Origin: Lutjanus erythropterus
Taxonomy: Eukaryota > Chordata > Actinopteri > Lutjaniformes > Lutjanidae
NCBI GenBank assembly: GCA_020091685.1
Contig: CM034597.1
Coordinates: 30,182,388 to 30,246,387 of the forward strand
Length of the DNA stretch: 64,000 nt
Direction of reading: 5' to 3'
Shown here: positions 13,330 through 25,165 of the stretch, in pieces
Numbering within the stretch: position 1 is the stretch's first letter
How the letters are laid out: every line of letters starts with the position of its first letter
Translations under genes and position numbers: made by a program
The notes under the pieces: generated by a model
What the model saw: only the letters and a program-made list of their open reading frames with translations
Database searches by the model: none
What the model was told of the DNA's origin: nothing

Positions 13330-13472
13330 ATCACTTTCCACTGGTCACCATTCACTTTCACTGTTTCACCAGCAGTGTTTTGTGGACTGAAAAAACAAAC
13401 TCAACCTTCAATCAGCATGAGGGTGAGCAGATAATGACTGAAGTTTAATTTTTGGGTGAATTATCCCTTTAA
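13330..13472. mobile_element. TTAA MITE family 1, right-arm fragment
   Basis: It carries TTTTGTGGACTGAAAAAAC, CATGAGGGTGAGCAGATAAT and GGGTGAATTATCCCTTTAA, ending in TTAA at 13469-13472. These match the right arm of the full palindromic copy at 53560-54191. The left arm is missing. Confidence 0.65.
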
Positions 13473-14351
13473 CTGTTAAACCGGCAAATTTTAATGTGTT
13501 TCTTGTGAGGAAAATCTGAAAATGAAAGTGAACCTCAAGCACCCTTAATAAAGCTGACAGTCAGCAGTTTAATCTCAGAGTCATACTTTATTTAACACTG
13601 CAGTGTAGTTTAAAGTGTAATCTGCAGCCCTGCGGCCTCAAGTACGTATTCAGCTCTTCAGATTCTACAGAATCATTAGAGGAACCATTTTAATCTTCCT
13701 GTGACTCACCTTTGGGATCCATCCCAAGTGATTAACAGCCATGACGCTAATAATGTGCTAGTGCAACGAGAGAGGCTTGAAAACATCATGTTTTACCTAC
13801 ATAGACACGTCTGGAGTTTAGATGTTTTGTAGATTTGAGACTGCAGATCTCTCATGTCTGCACAGTCAAACAGACGAGAGGATCTTTCATGCTGAGGGCA
13901 GCTGAACACACACACACCCTGCTGTGTGACGTGTGATTGAGACAATTGTGTGTTTGCACAAGCCTCACTGAGAATGAGAGCGTGAACAAAAATCCATTTA
14001 CCTTTTACTTGAGAGAAATCCCGCACTGTCTGTATTCCACCAGGACGACCGTAATCCCACTTTGCAGTCCATAGCGACTTTACACACTCCTAAAAGCAGT
14101 GGCATGGAAGAGAGTCATTAGGTCGACGTTTGCTGCTCCACAGGGAATTATTATAGTCATCATCCACCGTATGGTGAAGTATTATTTAGTCACTGTGGCT
14201 CGGAGGTGTCGGGAGAAATAAAAGCCTCCTCTTTCTTTCAAACCAAACACCAGAAGTTGTTGATTTATTTTAAAATTTTTGAAAGTCAGATTGGACAGGT
14301 AATGTGTACATGACAATGGCAGCATTCTGTGAGAAACACAGAAGCACGACT

Positions 14352-14899
14352 CTTGGTGTGAGTTGCAGAATTTTGGAGATATCGGTCGTAGAGATGTCTT
14401 CTCCCCAATATGGTGAGACTAAATGGCACTCAGCTTGTGGTGCTCAATGCGCCAAAAATATACATTTCATCATACATTTGAAAAATTCAAAACCAGTGTC
14501 TCTTTTGAAAAATCATGACCCGGTTACTCAAGATAATCCACAGATCTTGCCGTGAGCAGTTTCATGAAGGAACTACTTTCTTTCTGCAGTAGAATCTAAT
14601 GGAACTACTTTAGATATCTACCAGAACTATTTTCTTTCTACTTTCTATGAGAAAGAAAGTAGTTCCTGCATGAAACTGCTCACAAGAGGGTCTTGAATAA
14701 CCAGGTCATGAATTTTGCAAAGAAACGCTGGTTTTGGATTTTTCAAATGTATTTTTTGGCACTTTGAGCACCACCACAAGACATTCCTGTAGCAAATATC
14801 TCAAAAACTCTGGAACTCACACCAAAAAAAAAAGGATAAATAGTACTGCAGGCCAGAGGGAAAAAAAAGAATTGATTTTGGGGTGAACTGTCCCTTTAA
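14352..14899. mobile_element. TTAA MITE family 2, left end lost
   Basis: A long palindrome has arms carrying GTGTGAGTTGCAGAATTTTG and its inverse, centred near 14610-14640 at a CTTTCTTTCT-type core. It ends GGGGTGAACTGTCCCTTTAA with TTAA at 14896-14899. The left terminus is not recognisable. The complete relative is at 38001-38633. Confidence 0.7.
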
Positions 14900-15956
14900 A
14901 ACAAAGCAAAATAATTTAAAAACAAATGCAAATAAGAACTAGAGCAGTAAACAAAAAGGGGAAAATGAGACAGATTGTATTTTAAATAATGAATACTGAA
15001 TATTAAAGAGCAATATGTAAGAACTGCACACCCAAAAATGAGAACAGTAATCTAAAGAGTGAGACTCAAGGACTTGAGGAATTTCTGCAGGCGAGACGAG
15101 CAAAGCTACACGCAACAGCAAGTCCTACACTGTAAGTTGATCAGCTGTTTATAACTGTCAGTTGTACAACTGTTGATGTGAGGTTCAGCCTGTTATCTTG
15201 AAAACAAAAGCCCACTGCTCTGAAAATACACACTCAGTTTAAATTCAGTGTCTGCCTGTCTCACTGCCTGCCAAACTCCATTAACATTTTGCTCAATTTA
15301 AACGTTATAAACATCTACTCCTTCTAAAAGAACATTTATGATGTTTTTGCAACTCACAAACAGGCACTTACTTATTCAGCAAACATTCGGCATTAATTTG
15401 AACTGTAATTAACATGAAACTGCAAAGTTATGAAGAGGCATATAGGAGCTTCAAAGCAGTATTTCAATTTAGCATGTTTCCTTAATCTCTGATGACATAT
15501 CATGATCACTTCATGATTTATTACAGTAAATATATTATAGTTTTTTTCCTTAAAAATGAACAAAAGAAAGTGGCTAGAAGTGGCAACAATGAGACGAGAG
15601 ATATGAGAGATGAGAAGGGAGTGGAGCTCGGGGCAAGTTGTTGATTTCTTCATGTACGCGCCGAGGAACTGTTAGCCTGTTTCATCTTTCATCACCATCA
15701 GCATCAGATTGAAGTGTGTTTTTTTTTTTTTTTCCTGTGGCTTGGCAGGCAGATTTTATCACTCATTTGGATTCATCCGGAATTGTATCCATTCAGGATC
15801 ACATTCATATTTTAATCGCGTTCATGTAAAATTCCCTCACAAGCACTCAGAGGGAAATTCATAAAAAAACACAGACAATCTGGCAGGCTTTTTTTAAACT
15901 TTCAAAGACGCAACTGGTGCCATATGAAAGAGTTCTGAAACTGTACGCGTTTGTAC

Positions 15957-15958
<2 letters not shown>

Positions 15959-16022
<64 letters not shown>
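15959..16022. repeat. (GT)32 microsatellite
   Basis: This is a pure GT dinucleotide run. Confidence 0.97.
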
Positions 16023-16024
<2 letters not shown>

Positions 16025-16737
16025 AAATCATAGTTGCATTGGAAATGTTTTTCAGCTTCCTTCCAACATCTCTTGCTGAGGGAGATGAGAGGAGCTGACA
16101 CACAGAATTAAAAATATCTCTCAATAGCACTCCCACACACACACTGCAACCCAAGAGGCCACACACACACATTTACACACACATTAACACACACAGCCCA
16201 CTGCTGAACACCCTTTTTGTGTGCGTCTCTCTCATCTTCTTCATTTCCCCCCTCTTGTGCATATGGATGCATACGTGCAATCTGCTGGCTGTCGAGTAAA
16301 CAGCATAGAGGCGTCAGAGACAGATTTAAAGGATTAACTAGAATATTTTTCACTTGGTTTATCTTTTGACCTCACGTTTTAGCATTTTTACACATGCTAA
16401 CATCATGTTAAGATGTAAGAATAATTCTATCGAGCACTGCAGGGAAATAATGAGGACATGAGGTCTTTTATCAGCTGCATAAGTATCAGCATTTATGCAT
16501 GAGAGCTGGTTTCTGTGCTCATCTATTCCCGTCCTCCACAGGAAAAGCATGGAGCTAATTGTGTTTGTATGAATGGCAGCGAGCAGGTTTATTCATGAAT
16601 GCAAACAACACTGCAGCAGCAGCAGCAGCAGCTTCCTCAGCCTCAGTGGAGAGCTCCTATTCATGAATGTGCTGAAGATCCCAGTCCGCTAAGTTCCCAT
16701 TTATCTGTCTCTGTGTATCCCTGCCAACTGGCTCGCA

Positions 16738-16738
<1 letters not shown>

Positions 16739-16795
<57 letters not shown>

Positions 16796-16800
16796 ACACA
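16739..16800. repeat. (CA)n microsatellite with one TA interruption
   Basis: About 26 CA units are followed by a TA interruption and four more CA units. A short (CAG)n tract lies upstream at about 16612-16632. Confidence 0.95.
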
Positions 16801-16882
16801 GGGCTGGATATCATTCAAAAATATTCAATGCTGATACCTTGACTTCCTTAGTGGTTTGTAAATGATACCTGGTAGTCTTTCT

Positions 16883-17190
16883 TTAAAGGGACAGATCACC
16901 TGAAACTGAAAGTTCACTCATTATCTACTCACCCTCATGCCAATTGAGGGTCAGGTTTATTTTGTTAGTCCACAAAACACTGCTGGAGTTTCACAGGAAA
17001 ACAGTGTTGCAGAATCTAGTCAACTTAGTCAATTTGGCATGTTGGAGCCTTAGAAGACTTTTATTCTGTTGCTTTTTTTACGTTTGAAAACTGGTCACTA
17101 TTCACTTGAGATTGAGATTCTGCAACACTGTTTCCCTGTGAAACTCAAGCAGAGCTTTGTGGACTAAAAAACTAAACCTGGCAACTTAAA
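16883..17190. mobile_element. TTAA MITE family 1, truncated copy
   Basis: It opens with TTAAAGGGACAGATCACC at a TTAA (16883-16886) and contains ATTATCTACTCACCCTCATG and the inverted arm with GATTCTGCAACACTGTTT and TTTGTGGACTAAAAAACTAA. The last part of the right arm is missing, and the sequence passes directly into a GGGCA-type repeat. Confidence 0.7.
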
Positions 17191-17400
17191 GGGCATTTTG
17201 TTATGTTTTGCCTATTGGAAGTGCAAAAAATTGTGTTTTGTCCCTTAGAAGGGTAAATTAGAGGACACTGTCATGTTTTGTCCATTAGAAGGGCAAGTTA
17301 GAGGGCCTTTTATCACGTTTTATCTACCAAAGGGACATCCAAGAGGGCATTTTTGTGTCATTTTTTTGAACATGGTCCACCCTTGGGGCCGATTGCATCC
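17190..17400. repeat. GGGCA-unit minisatellite-like repeat
   Basis: Units of about 40-45 bp contain AGAAGGGCAA, GTTAGAGG and TCATGTTTTGTCCATTAGAA, repeated four to five times with variation. The units match the interior of the hAT-like element at 11723-12134, so this is probably an internal fragment of that family. Confidence 0.6.
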
Positions 17401-17513
17401 TTAGGTATTGAAATTTGGTATAAAAGGAAAAGGCGTTTCACAATACTTGATAAGATTGAAGCAATTCAGACAGTGCCATAAATGTATCAAAGTTCGATAC
17501 CCAGCCCTGCACA

Positions 17514-17531
17514 TACTCTCTCTCTCTCTCA

Positions 17532-17599
<68 letters not shown>

Positions 17600-17742
17600 A
17601 AATCACCTGGCTGTGATTACAGGAGCAGGACGCCTGACGAATCAAAGCTGGGGGTCACCTGGTTTGGGGCAGTGTTGGACTTCATGGTCTGACATTTTCA
17701 AAGTTTATTATAAATTTATGAATTTACTCGCTTTTCACGCAC

Positions 17743-17778
<36 letters not shown>
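17514..17778. repeat. Two nearby (CA)n microsatellites
   Basis: A CT run passes into a long CA run (17514-17597), and a second (CA)16 lies at 17747-17778. The 150 bp between them has no coding I can support. Confidence 0.95.
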
Positions 17779-17779
<1 letters not shown>

Positions 17780-19285
17780 CCTCATACTGCGCACAGCTAC
17801 CGTTGTATGTCTACACTCGTGGTTGTTTTTGCATGGTTGGTGGGAGGGTTTGTGTGCTTCGGTCACCTCTGGAGCTTTCATCTGCACCAACCCCGTCCTT
17901 CATGTCAGAGCCTCAATTTGGAAAAATGTCAGTGAGCACAATGAGCCGGCAGGGCAGGGCGCTGTGTCACCGCCGCCGCCACGGCGCAGACAGATACAAA
18001 CACACCGGCTGCGCTCATCATCTCGAACCACCTGAAAGAAAGTCACAGAGAGGAGGAGAGAGGAGAGAGACAAAAGATTGAGGGAGAGAGCCTGGGTGTC
18101 AGATTGGGAAACACCTCAGCAGCATATCAGTCACAACTGCTAGCCTTACTGCCTCTGTTGCCATGGCAACGGGGGACTGTCAGGCATCCTGGAGGGAGGG
18201 ATGGTCCAAAAATCTGCAGCTGTCACTTACTTCAGGAGAGAGAGAAATGGAGCCTGTGTGTGTGTGCATGTTTCTGTGTGTGTGTGTGTGTGTGTGTCTG
18301 GCTGCTGTATCACTTCACTTCACGGGGAAGATGCTAAACAGGAACGATGAGACACTTTGAATGAGCCAGTGGGGATATGAGATGGAAAATAATGCTGCAT
18401 TTTATGTTCCAAAACAACTTAAAGCGGTTTAAGTGTGGCACAGTGGACAGGTTTATTTATACAGCACCTTCTTACACACAGGGGTGTAGCTCAGAATGTT
18501 GTACGTTAAGAGAAAAATAATTAGAAAGAACTAAAATGACAGTTTCAACACGAAGCTGCATGTAAAGGAACGTCACTGAGTTTAAATTAAAACTGGCAGA
18601 GGTGATGAGGGAGGTGAAAATGAGATTAAAGGGACAGTTTGAGTTCTATGAAGTGGGATTGTATGAGGTATTTACAGTAGAAAACCCAAACTATCTCTTT
18701 AAAATTGTGTTTTTTATGAAGTGCTTAAAGGCCTGAATTGATGAGATCCAGAGGGAGACTCTCAACTTTGGTCCAAACCTGCAGAGAGCAGCTTCACCAA
18801 AAATCTTGAATCTCCGTATTTTTTACTTTTCTTTCTCATAAATCAGTGCCATTTGTCACCCTTTATGTCTGTCTGTGTGTTTTTACAAATATTAAACAAT
18901 TTTAAAGTATTAAATAGGACAACTAACTTTGACTAAGCAGCATTGAATTAGTTGAAAAACAGTTTTTTCCATTTCCTGAAAAGTAACAGTTTTGGACACA
19001 CAAGATTTCTGCTTGACAGCGACAATATTCAAAATATACTAAACAGCACAGATGCACACACAAGCATCACATACACTTGATCATATACAGCAAGATAATT
19101 AAATTACTGTTTCAGAAGGGACAGATTTGTCAAAATTGAAATTCCTATGTGTGACTTGTAAAGATAGAAATTTTAATATGTAAAATTAAACATATAAAGC
19201 AATGCACTTTTAATTTTTTCCTCCTTACTGTCTATCCATCCATCTCATTCTTCTATTTCTGTTAAATTTGGTTCTGTATATACAT

Positions 19286-19316
<31 letters not shown>

Positions 19317-19499
19317 TTCATTTTTATTATTATTTCATATTTATTATTATTTTACTTTTCTCTGTACATAATGTTAGATATATATATTTCTGTATTTGCT
19401 CTTTATGTTTGATATTTGCACAGAGTTGTTACAATTTCATTTCACTCTTGTACAAATATGCATGGGACAAATAAATTGAATCTTTAATTTCTTTCTCGG
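17779..19499. other. Intergenic, no gene seen
   Basis: It holds a TG tract (about 18254-18298) and an ATT-rich, low-complexity stretch at 19288-19355. A stretch near 19425-19485 has TTTCATTTCACT and GGGACAAATAAATTGAATC, like the 3' tail of a non-LTR retrotransposon. The tail call is weak because no reverse-transcriptase coding is present. Confidence 0.4.
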
Positions 19500-19690
19500 G
19501 GATGAACTGATCACATTTTGGACGTCAAATGTCGAGGTCACTGTGACTCAAGACTTCATGTGCTGATTATGACTAAATTGCACAAAAATATCTAACAGGA
19601 AAAAAGGATGAAGCAATGACATTTTATATCCGAAAGGTCAAAGGTCAACTTCACTGTGACATCATCACGTTCAGCTCCCGATCAGTCCTC
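19500..19690. repeat. Dispersed repeat containing a perfect DR1 motif
   Basis: This is the inverse-orientation relative of the repeat at 5150-5325, with GATGAACTGATCACATTTTGG and GTCACTGTGACTCAAG blocks. It contains AGGTCAAAGGTCA at 19635-19647, a perfect direct repeat of the nuclear-receptor half-site spaced by one base. Confidence 0.5.
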
Positions 19691-20024
19691 TGTAAGCACA
19701 CGTATATTATACAGACGTGGATGTGACTTGGACTTTGGTTGGCAGAGGCAGTACTTCTAGACTTTTCATTCATTAGTTTTCAGAATTGGAAAACAAACAT
19801 TATGAACAAAAGTCCAGGAAAAAGCAATGCACCTATAAATTTAGATAGTTAGCTAGATTAGGAATGAACACAATTTTGCCTAAAAAATCTATTTTTTTCC
19901 ATTCAGTTTGACTCTCATAAATTCCTATGTGCAAAAATACTGTGTACAGATGCCTTTTTTCCATTTTAATAAATGATCAAAGAGATGGATTTATGAGAAG
20001 CAGCAAAAATTAGGTGATAAGGAT

Positions 20025-20440
20025 GGAGGTGATGAAAATGTCTGTGAATTGAAAAATACAAGGGTAAAAATGGATGTGAAGTGAAAAATCAAGTCAAGTG
20101 ATTTGATTAATTTAGACCCGATTTGATTAAAACAGAGACGTTTCATCATTAACAACACAAAAATTCCAATTATCACTTAAGAAAAGTGGCCTCAAGGGTG
20201 GAAGCAACAAAAAACTATTTTTAAAAAGTAGAAATTATGGAAATGCATGTGAATTGAAGAGACGAGGGGTGAAAATGGATGTGAAATTGAAAAAATTGGG
20301 TGATTTGATTAATTTAAACCTGATTTGATTAAAACAGTTGTGATATGATGAAAACAGAACCATGATTCATCATTTACAAAACAAAATGGGCATTTATTAT
20401 TTAAGGAAAGTGGCTTCAAGGGTGAAAGTAACAAAAATAA
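20025..20440 (+). repeat. Two-copy tandem duplication, unit about 205-224 bp
   Basis: Matching blocks occur in the same order twice: TGTGAATTGAA at 20043 and 20248, GATTTGATTAATTTA at 20100 and 20302, and AAAGTGGC with TCAAGGGTG at 20183 and 20407. The copies differ by many substitutions and small indels, so the duplication is not recent. Confidence 0.8.
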
Positions 20441-21690
20441 TTGAAAAAGATTAAAGTGATGGTGAAAAAAAAAAAAGAAACAAATTTCTCCCCCGGAGGA
20501 TCAGTAAAGGTTCATCTTATTTTATCTTATCTTCTATCTCTGACTGATGACTGTTTATCTTGTATGTTTTTTGTGATTTTCGACCTTGGGAATCCTCCAA
20601 ATTGTGCTAATGAACTTATTCTCAGACTTTGCAGCACATCCATCATATTTACAGGCAAACAGGGTTTTATTGTTTATTCACTACTTTTCTATTCATGCTG
20701 TTTTTATCCAACAGTACTTGCCTTAATCTTTATTTAGATTTTTAGTCTATGTTTGTTGATTAGCCACAGCTAATTCCTTGTCAGTAAAAACCTACTTAGC
20801 AATTCAACAGTTTCTGATTCTGAGTCAATAGATTTATAGACACATTTAGAGTTTTAAATCCTCAGATTAACTGTAAGACAGTGCAGGGAGTTAACAACAT
20901 GAGAAGAGTGTGTGAGCTCTTTTCACTCTGTTAGCAGCACCGCTAGACAAAATCTTATTAGTCTCCCCTCAGATGAGGGTCAGATTGTCTTTCTTCTTAC
21001 TGTTGTGATCTCGACTCTGCGGCCTATTGATTTAAAGCACGCTGGACGATAGTGGATATTGACCACATAGTAATTGACTGTGCGCATGTAGAGACTTTTT
21101 GTTAGGAGGGCCCAAAGTGCTCCACATTGACTTGTTCATTGATGAGTCGGTCTATTGACCCTCTCAGAGATCTTAGCGATCTGACGCACATGTGCAACAA
21201 AAAGCAAGGTCTTCGGTCAGGCCACCGAAACATCTGCATTTGTCTTCTGAAGATGTGCACCGAGGAGAAGCCCCTTTTAGATTTTAACAGCCTGTTATTT
21301 TGGCTCCTGATCTGATCAGACAGTTAAGTTGTACGATGTAATTAAGACGCAAAGCTGTGAGGAGGAAGCATCGCTCTGCTGAGGAGGCATTAATGTAAAA
21401 ACCAGACCAGTCTCTTCAATCTTTCTACAAATTACAGGAGCTTTGACTTTCAAATAGTGTGCAGTGCATTCACTCTGACGCAAATCCATCCCTTTAACCT
21501 CTGTGGAGAGCAGATCCACCCAAATACCACGCATAAAAAATGTCAGGTGACATAAATTGGGGTTGGAGGGGTCAAAACAAACACTTTAACATATGTGTGT
21601 AAGTTAATGTATTTAAGTTAGGTCATATATGAAATGCAAGTTAACATTTATTTCACCTCAAACTATGAAATTTTACTAAACCTAACCAAG
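20441..21690. other. Intergenic, no gene seen
   Basis: A stretch near 20490-20535 (CCCCGGAGGATCAGTAAAGG and TTATCTTATC runs) resembles a non-LTR retrotransposon tail. From 20860 to 21310 the sequence is free of repeats I recognise and is a possible conserved non-coding element. No exon could be supported. Confidence 0.45.
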
Positions 21691-22600
21691 TACAAACCCA
21701 ATTCCACAAAATACAAACAGAACGCAGTGATTTGCAAATCATTTTTGACTCGATTTCACCATCTACAATCCATAACATCATTAAAAGATTCAGAGAATCC
21801 AGAGAAATCTCTGCCGAAAACCAACAATTAATGTCTGTGACCTTTGACCCCTCAGGCAGCACTGCATTAAAAAGCCACATCATTGTATAAAGGATACTAC
21901 ATGGGCTCAGGAACACTTTAGAAAACCGTCGTCAGTAAACATAGATTGTTGCTGCATCTACAAATGCAAGTTAAGACTCTACCGTGCAAAGAGAAAGACA
22001 TATATCAACAACATCCAGAAACACTGCAGACTTCTCTGGGCCTGAGCTCATCTGAGATGGACTGACACAAAGTGGAAAAATGTGCTGTGGTCTGACGAGT
22101 CCACACTTCAGACTGTTTTCACAAATCATGGATGTCGTGTCCTCCAGGCTAAAGAGGAAAAGAACCATCCAGATTGTTACCAGCGCTAACTTCAAAAGAC
22201 AGCAGCTGTGATGGTATGGAGGTGTGTTAGTGCCCATGGCATCATGGGTAACTGTCACAGCTGTGAAGGCCCCATTAATGCTGAAAGGTGCATACAGGTT
22301 TTGGAGCAACATATGCTGCCATCCCTGATGTCTTTTTCGGAGACATCCCTGCTTATTTCAGCGAGACAATGCCAAGACACATTTTGCACGTGTTCCAACA
22401 GCGAGTTCAGGTACTAGACTGACCTGCCTGCAGTCCAGATCCGTCTCATATTGAAAATGTGTGGTGCATTATGAAGAACAAAATACGACAACAGAGACCC
22501 TGAACTGTTGAGCACCTAAAGTCCCGTGTCAAGCAAGAATGACAAAGAATTTCACTTCAAAACTAAAAGAGACACTGTCCTCTGCCTGTGTTTCTCATTA
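21691..22600 (+). pseudogene. Tc1/mariner transposase relic
   Basis: This is a decayed copy of a Tc1/mariner DNA transposon common in fish. A left-end remnant (about 21691-21755) joins, after a large internal deletion, a helix-turn-helix segment reading STIHNIIKRFRES near 21760-21800. The DDE domain follows, with VLWSDES (first catalytic Asp) near 22084-22104, MVWRCVSAHG near 22214, a QRDNAKTH-like block (second Asp) near 22360-22382 and an SPDPSHIENVW-like block near 22434-22466. A stop codon at 22187-22189 and several frame changes disrupt the reading. It cannot make an active transposase. I recognised the family from these motifs; the host gene adcy1 is unrelated to it. Confidence 0.85.
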
Positions 22601-23454
22601 TTTTGCTGTGCTGAGGACACTTTACCAAACCAAAACATTTGTATTTGTCATCCTGCTAATGAGACTCGACACTAAATCTTTCTTTGTGGTGCGTTTACAA
22701 ACATCTTGGGCAAATCCTACTGATTCTACCTTCAATCTATGCCGACAATGAGAGCAGTCACAGATGCACATGAATGTGTCACACTGTCACTTTTCTGCAG
22801 GTACGTTATAAGATGAATTTATACGATGCATACATTTATTTTTGGCTTAAGGCAAATCAGAACTGTGATCACTTTTAACTTGACATGTAGCACAATGTAT
22901 TTTGTCTTTTTCTACTTGTGTATTTTATATTTGTATCTGTATATTTTCATGTGACTCTGTTTTTGTCACCTGCCCTTCAGCACTATGGAAGTAAATTAAC
23001 AGTCTTGCTAAAATCCAGCATATTTACATCTTGTTTTTTTTGTTGTTGTTTGTTTGTTTGTTTCATACTATTTTACACTTGCTTCAACATTCTCTCTCTC
23101 TTGGTGTGTAATTATTATTTCTGTTGATTTTATTTAATGAGGGACAGATTAATTAGCATGAACACTTAAGTCCATCATGTAAATGTGCCAGATTTAGTCA
23201 TACAGGCTGCAGCCCCTGGCGGGTTGATGGCATAGAAAAAAAAACATTAAATAATACATACAAGCACATAGAAACAGACAGACATACATGAGCATAAACA
23301 GTAAAACAAGGACATAACCATATAACAGAAAACATGAAAGAAAACATACTATGAAAACTTTGACCTGTTTAAAAAGTTTATTGTTAAATTGCAAAATATC
23401 TTGTCTCCATTACATATTATTCACATATCAAAAGTGTTTGATAAGCACATTTGA

Positions 23455-23760
23455 GAGATCGTGGCAATATCGGCCGAAATATCAATATCAGCAACTTTTT
23501 TCTTCTACCTAATATCATTATCGGCATCTGCCCTCAAAATCCAGTATTGGACTCTTTATTATTAGACCATTATTAGGCTTACGTAGAGGGTAATTAAGAC
23601 CACATTTTAACAGAACTGGACTGTAAACTAAAGTGTATATAATACGCATAATACAAAGAAACGCACAAAATATGCACAAACACACGCAGAAAAAATGCAA
23701 ATATGCACCAAACATGCCCTCAACCACAAGAATGGTGCATCACATTTTCTCCTCAAATAA
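23455..23760. repeat. Dispersed repeat fragments (ATATCGGCC type and ATGCAC type)
   Basis: The first part (23455-23570) has the AATATCGGCCGAAATATC and ATCGGCATCTGCCCTCAAAA blocks of a common fish repeat, also present as a fragment at 58548-58625. The second part (23660-23745) has ATGCAAATATGCACCAAAC and CACAAGAATGGTGCATCAC and is repeated at 24385-24465, about 725 bp downstream and in the same orientation. Confidence 0.55.
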
Positions 23761-23924
23761 AGTCTAATGAGGGTCAAACAGTGGGAAATAGTACACTTAA
23801 ATTACAGTGCAGTTCTGTTGTAATGTGTTCCTGATTACCAAAAGTCTACTGCTGTTTAATAAAGAATATATTATTTATAGTTTTGGCCCCTTATGTCTTA
23901 TTAGGATACTATAAAATAAAGTAC

Positions 23925-24075
23925 AAGTGAAAACATTCACATTTGAGAAGCTGAAATCAGGAAATTTGAACATTATTTAAAAAAAAAATCAAAACGGTGC
24001 ATCGATTATCAAAATAGTTTGAGATTACTTCAACAGGTGACAACTAATTGATTAAATGACTGATTGTTGCAGCTC
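23925..24075 (+). mobile_element. GGGCTGCAAC-family MITE, right-half fragment
   Basis: It carries the family's CACATTTGAGAAGCTGAAATC block and ends GACTGATTGTTGCAGCTCTG. The left half is missing. Confidence 0.6.
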
Positions 24076-24599
24076 TGCATTTACATAACATGTTTTTTTT
24101 AATGTCATTTACTGTGCTGCATTTTTGCTACTGCAGCTGCTGCTATTCTGCAGATTTACCCCTCCTTTATTTTCTATATCCTCGCATATTATAATTCACA
24201 GTCCTACTGAACGATCCGTGCTGTAATTGTCAGTTATATGTCCTTCCCTGGTGATGCTGAGTTACATTTTCCACTGATATATCAGCATTTGTTCTGCAGC
24301 GACCGAATTTGTCCTCATGGATGTTTAAGTTTCAACTTCGAGTAAAAACTCACATTAAATATCCTGCAGCATGAAGGCGCGAAATATGCACTAATACATG
24401 CACAAAATATGCAAATGTGCACCAAACGTGCCCTCACCCACAACAATGGTGCACCACATTTGAAGATGCGCGTCATCATTCTTACATTTTCACAGTTAAT
24501 TCCCGCTATTTTTAGTCTCTGCGCGACTGTTACACCTTCTGCCTCTAACGGCGGTTTTTTTTTTCCTGTTAATTCTCTGTGTGAAACGAGCACTTGACT

Positions 24600-25093
24600 C
24601 TGCAATAAAATCTATGAGGGGAAGAGATGCGGGAAAGACCAAATTGTTGCTATATTGGAGCATCCACCGGTGCAGCTGAGCTATTTTTAGCTGGGAACTA
24701 CATCAGCTCTGACTGCAGACACTGTGAGGGGAAATCACCAGCGCTGTTTTGCTGCTGTCTTCACCCAACCGACCGAGCCACCGACCAGCCGCTGACATTT
24801 CACTCCGGCAGCAAATTAGAGCGGGAGAAGGACGCACACAGGAGAATATAACATTTACTGCGTGCGTGTGTGTGAGTGTGTGTGTGTTTGTGTGTGTGTG
24901 TGAGTGTGTGTGTGTTTGTGTGCGTAAAAGGAGGGAAAGTAAAGACAGAGAAATTATTGTCAGAGGATTTTTTCCTTGTGACATTAAGGGCTGCTGGCTG
25001 AGGTGTTTTGACAACCATCGGTCCTGTCAGAGCGCAGGATCACCGGGTAGATCACCGGTAACCCCCCTGTCTGAGGCACCGCAGGGGGTCCGA

Positions 25094-25165
<72 letters not shown>

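Noticed and set aside
19263-20535. LINE retrotransposon copy
   Set aside because: Only tail-like sequence and simple repeats are seen. There is no reverse-transcriptase or endonuclease coding, so a full element cannot be claimed.
1-24600. A neighbouring protein-coding gene upstream of adcy1
   Set aside because: I looked for conserved protein segments with splice borders and found none. Only repeat-driven or short anonymous frames are present.
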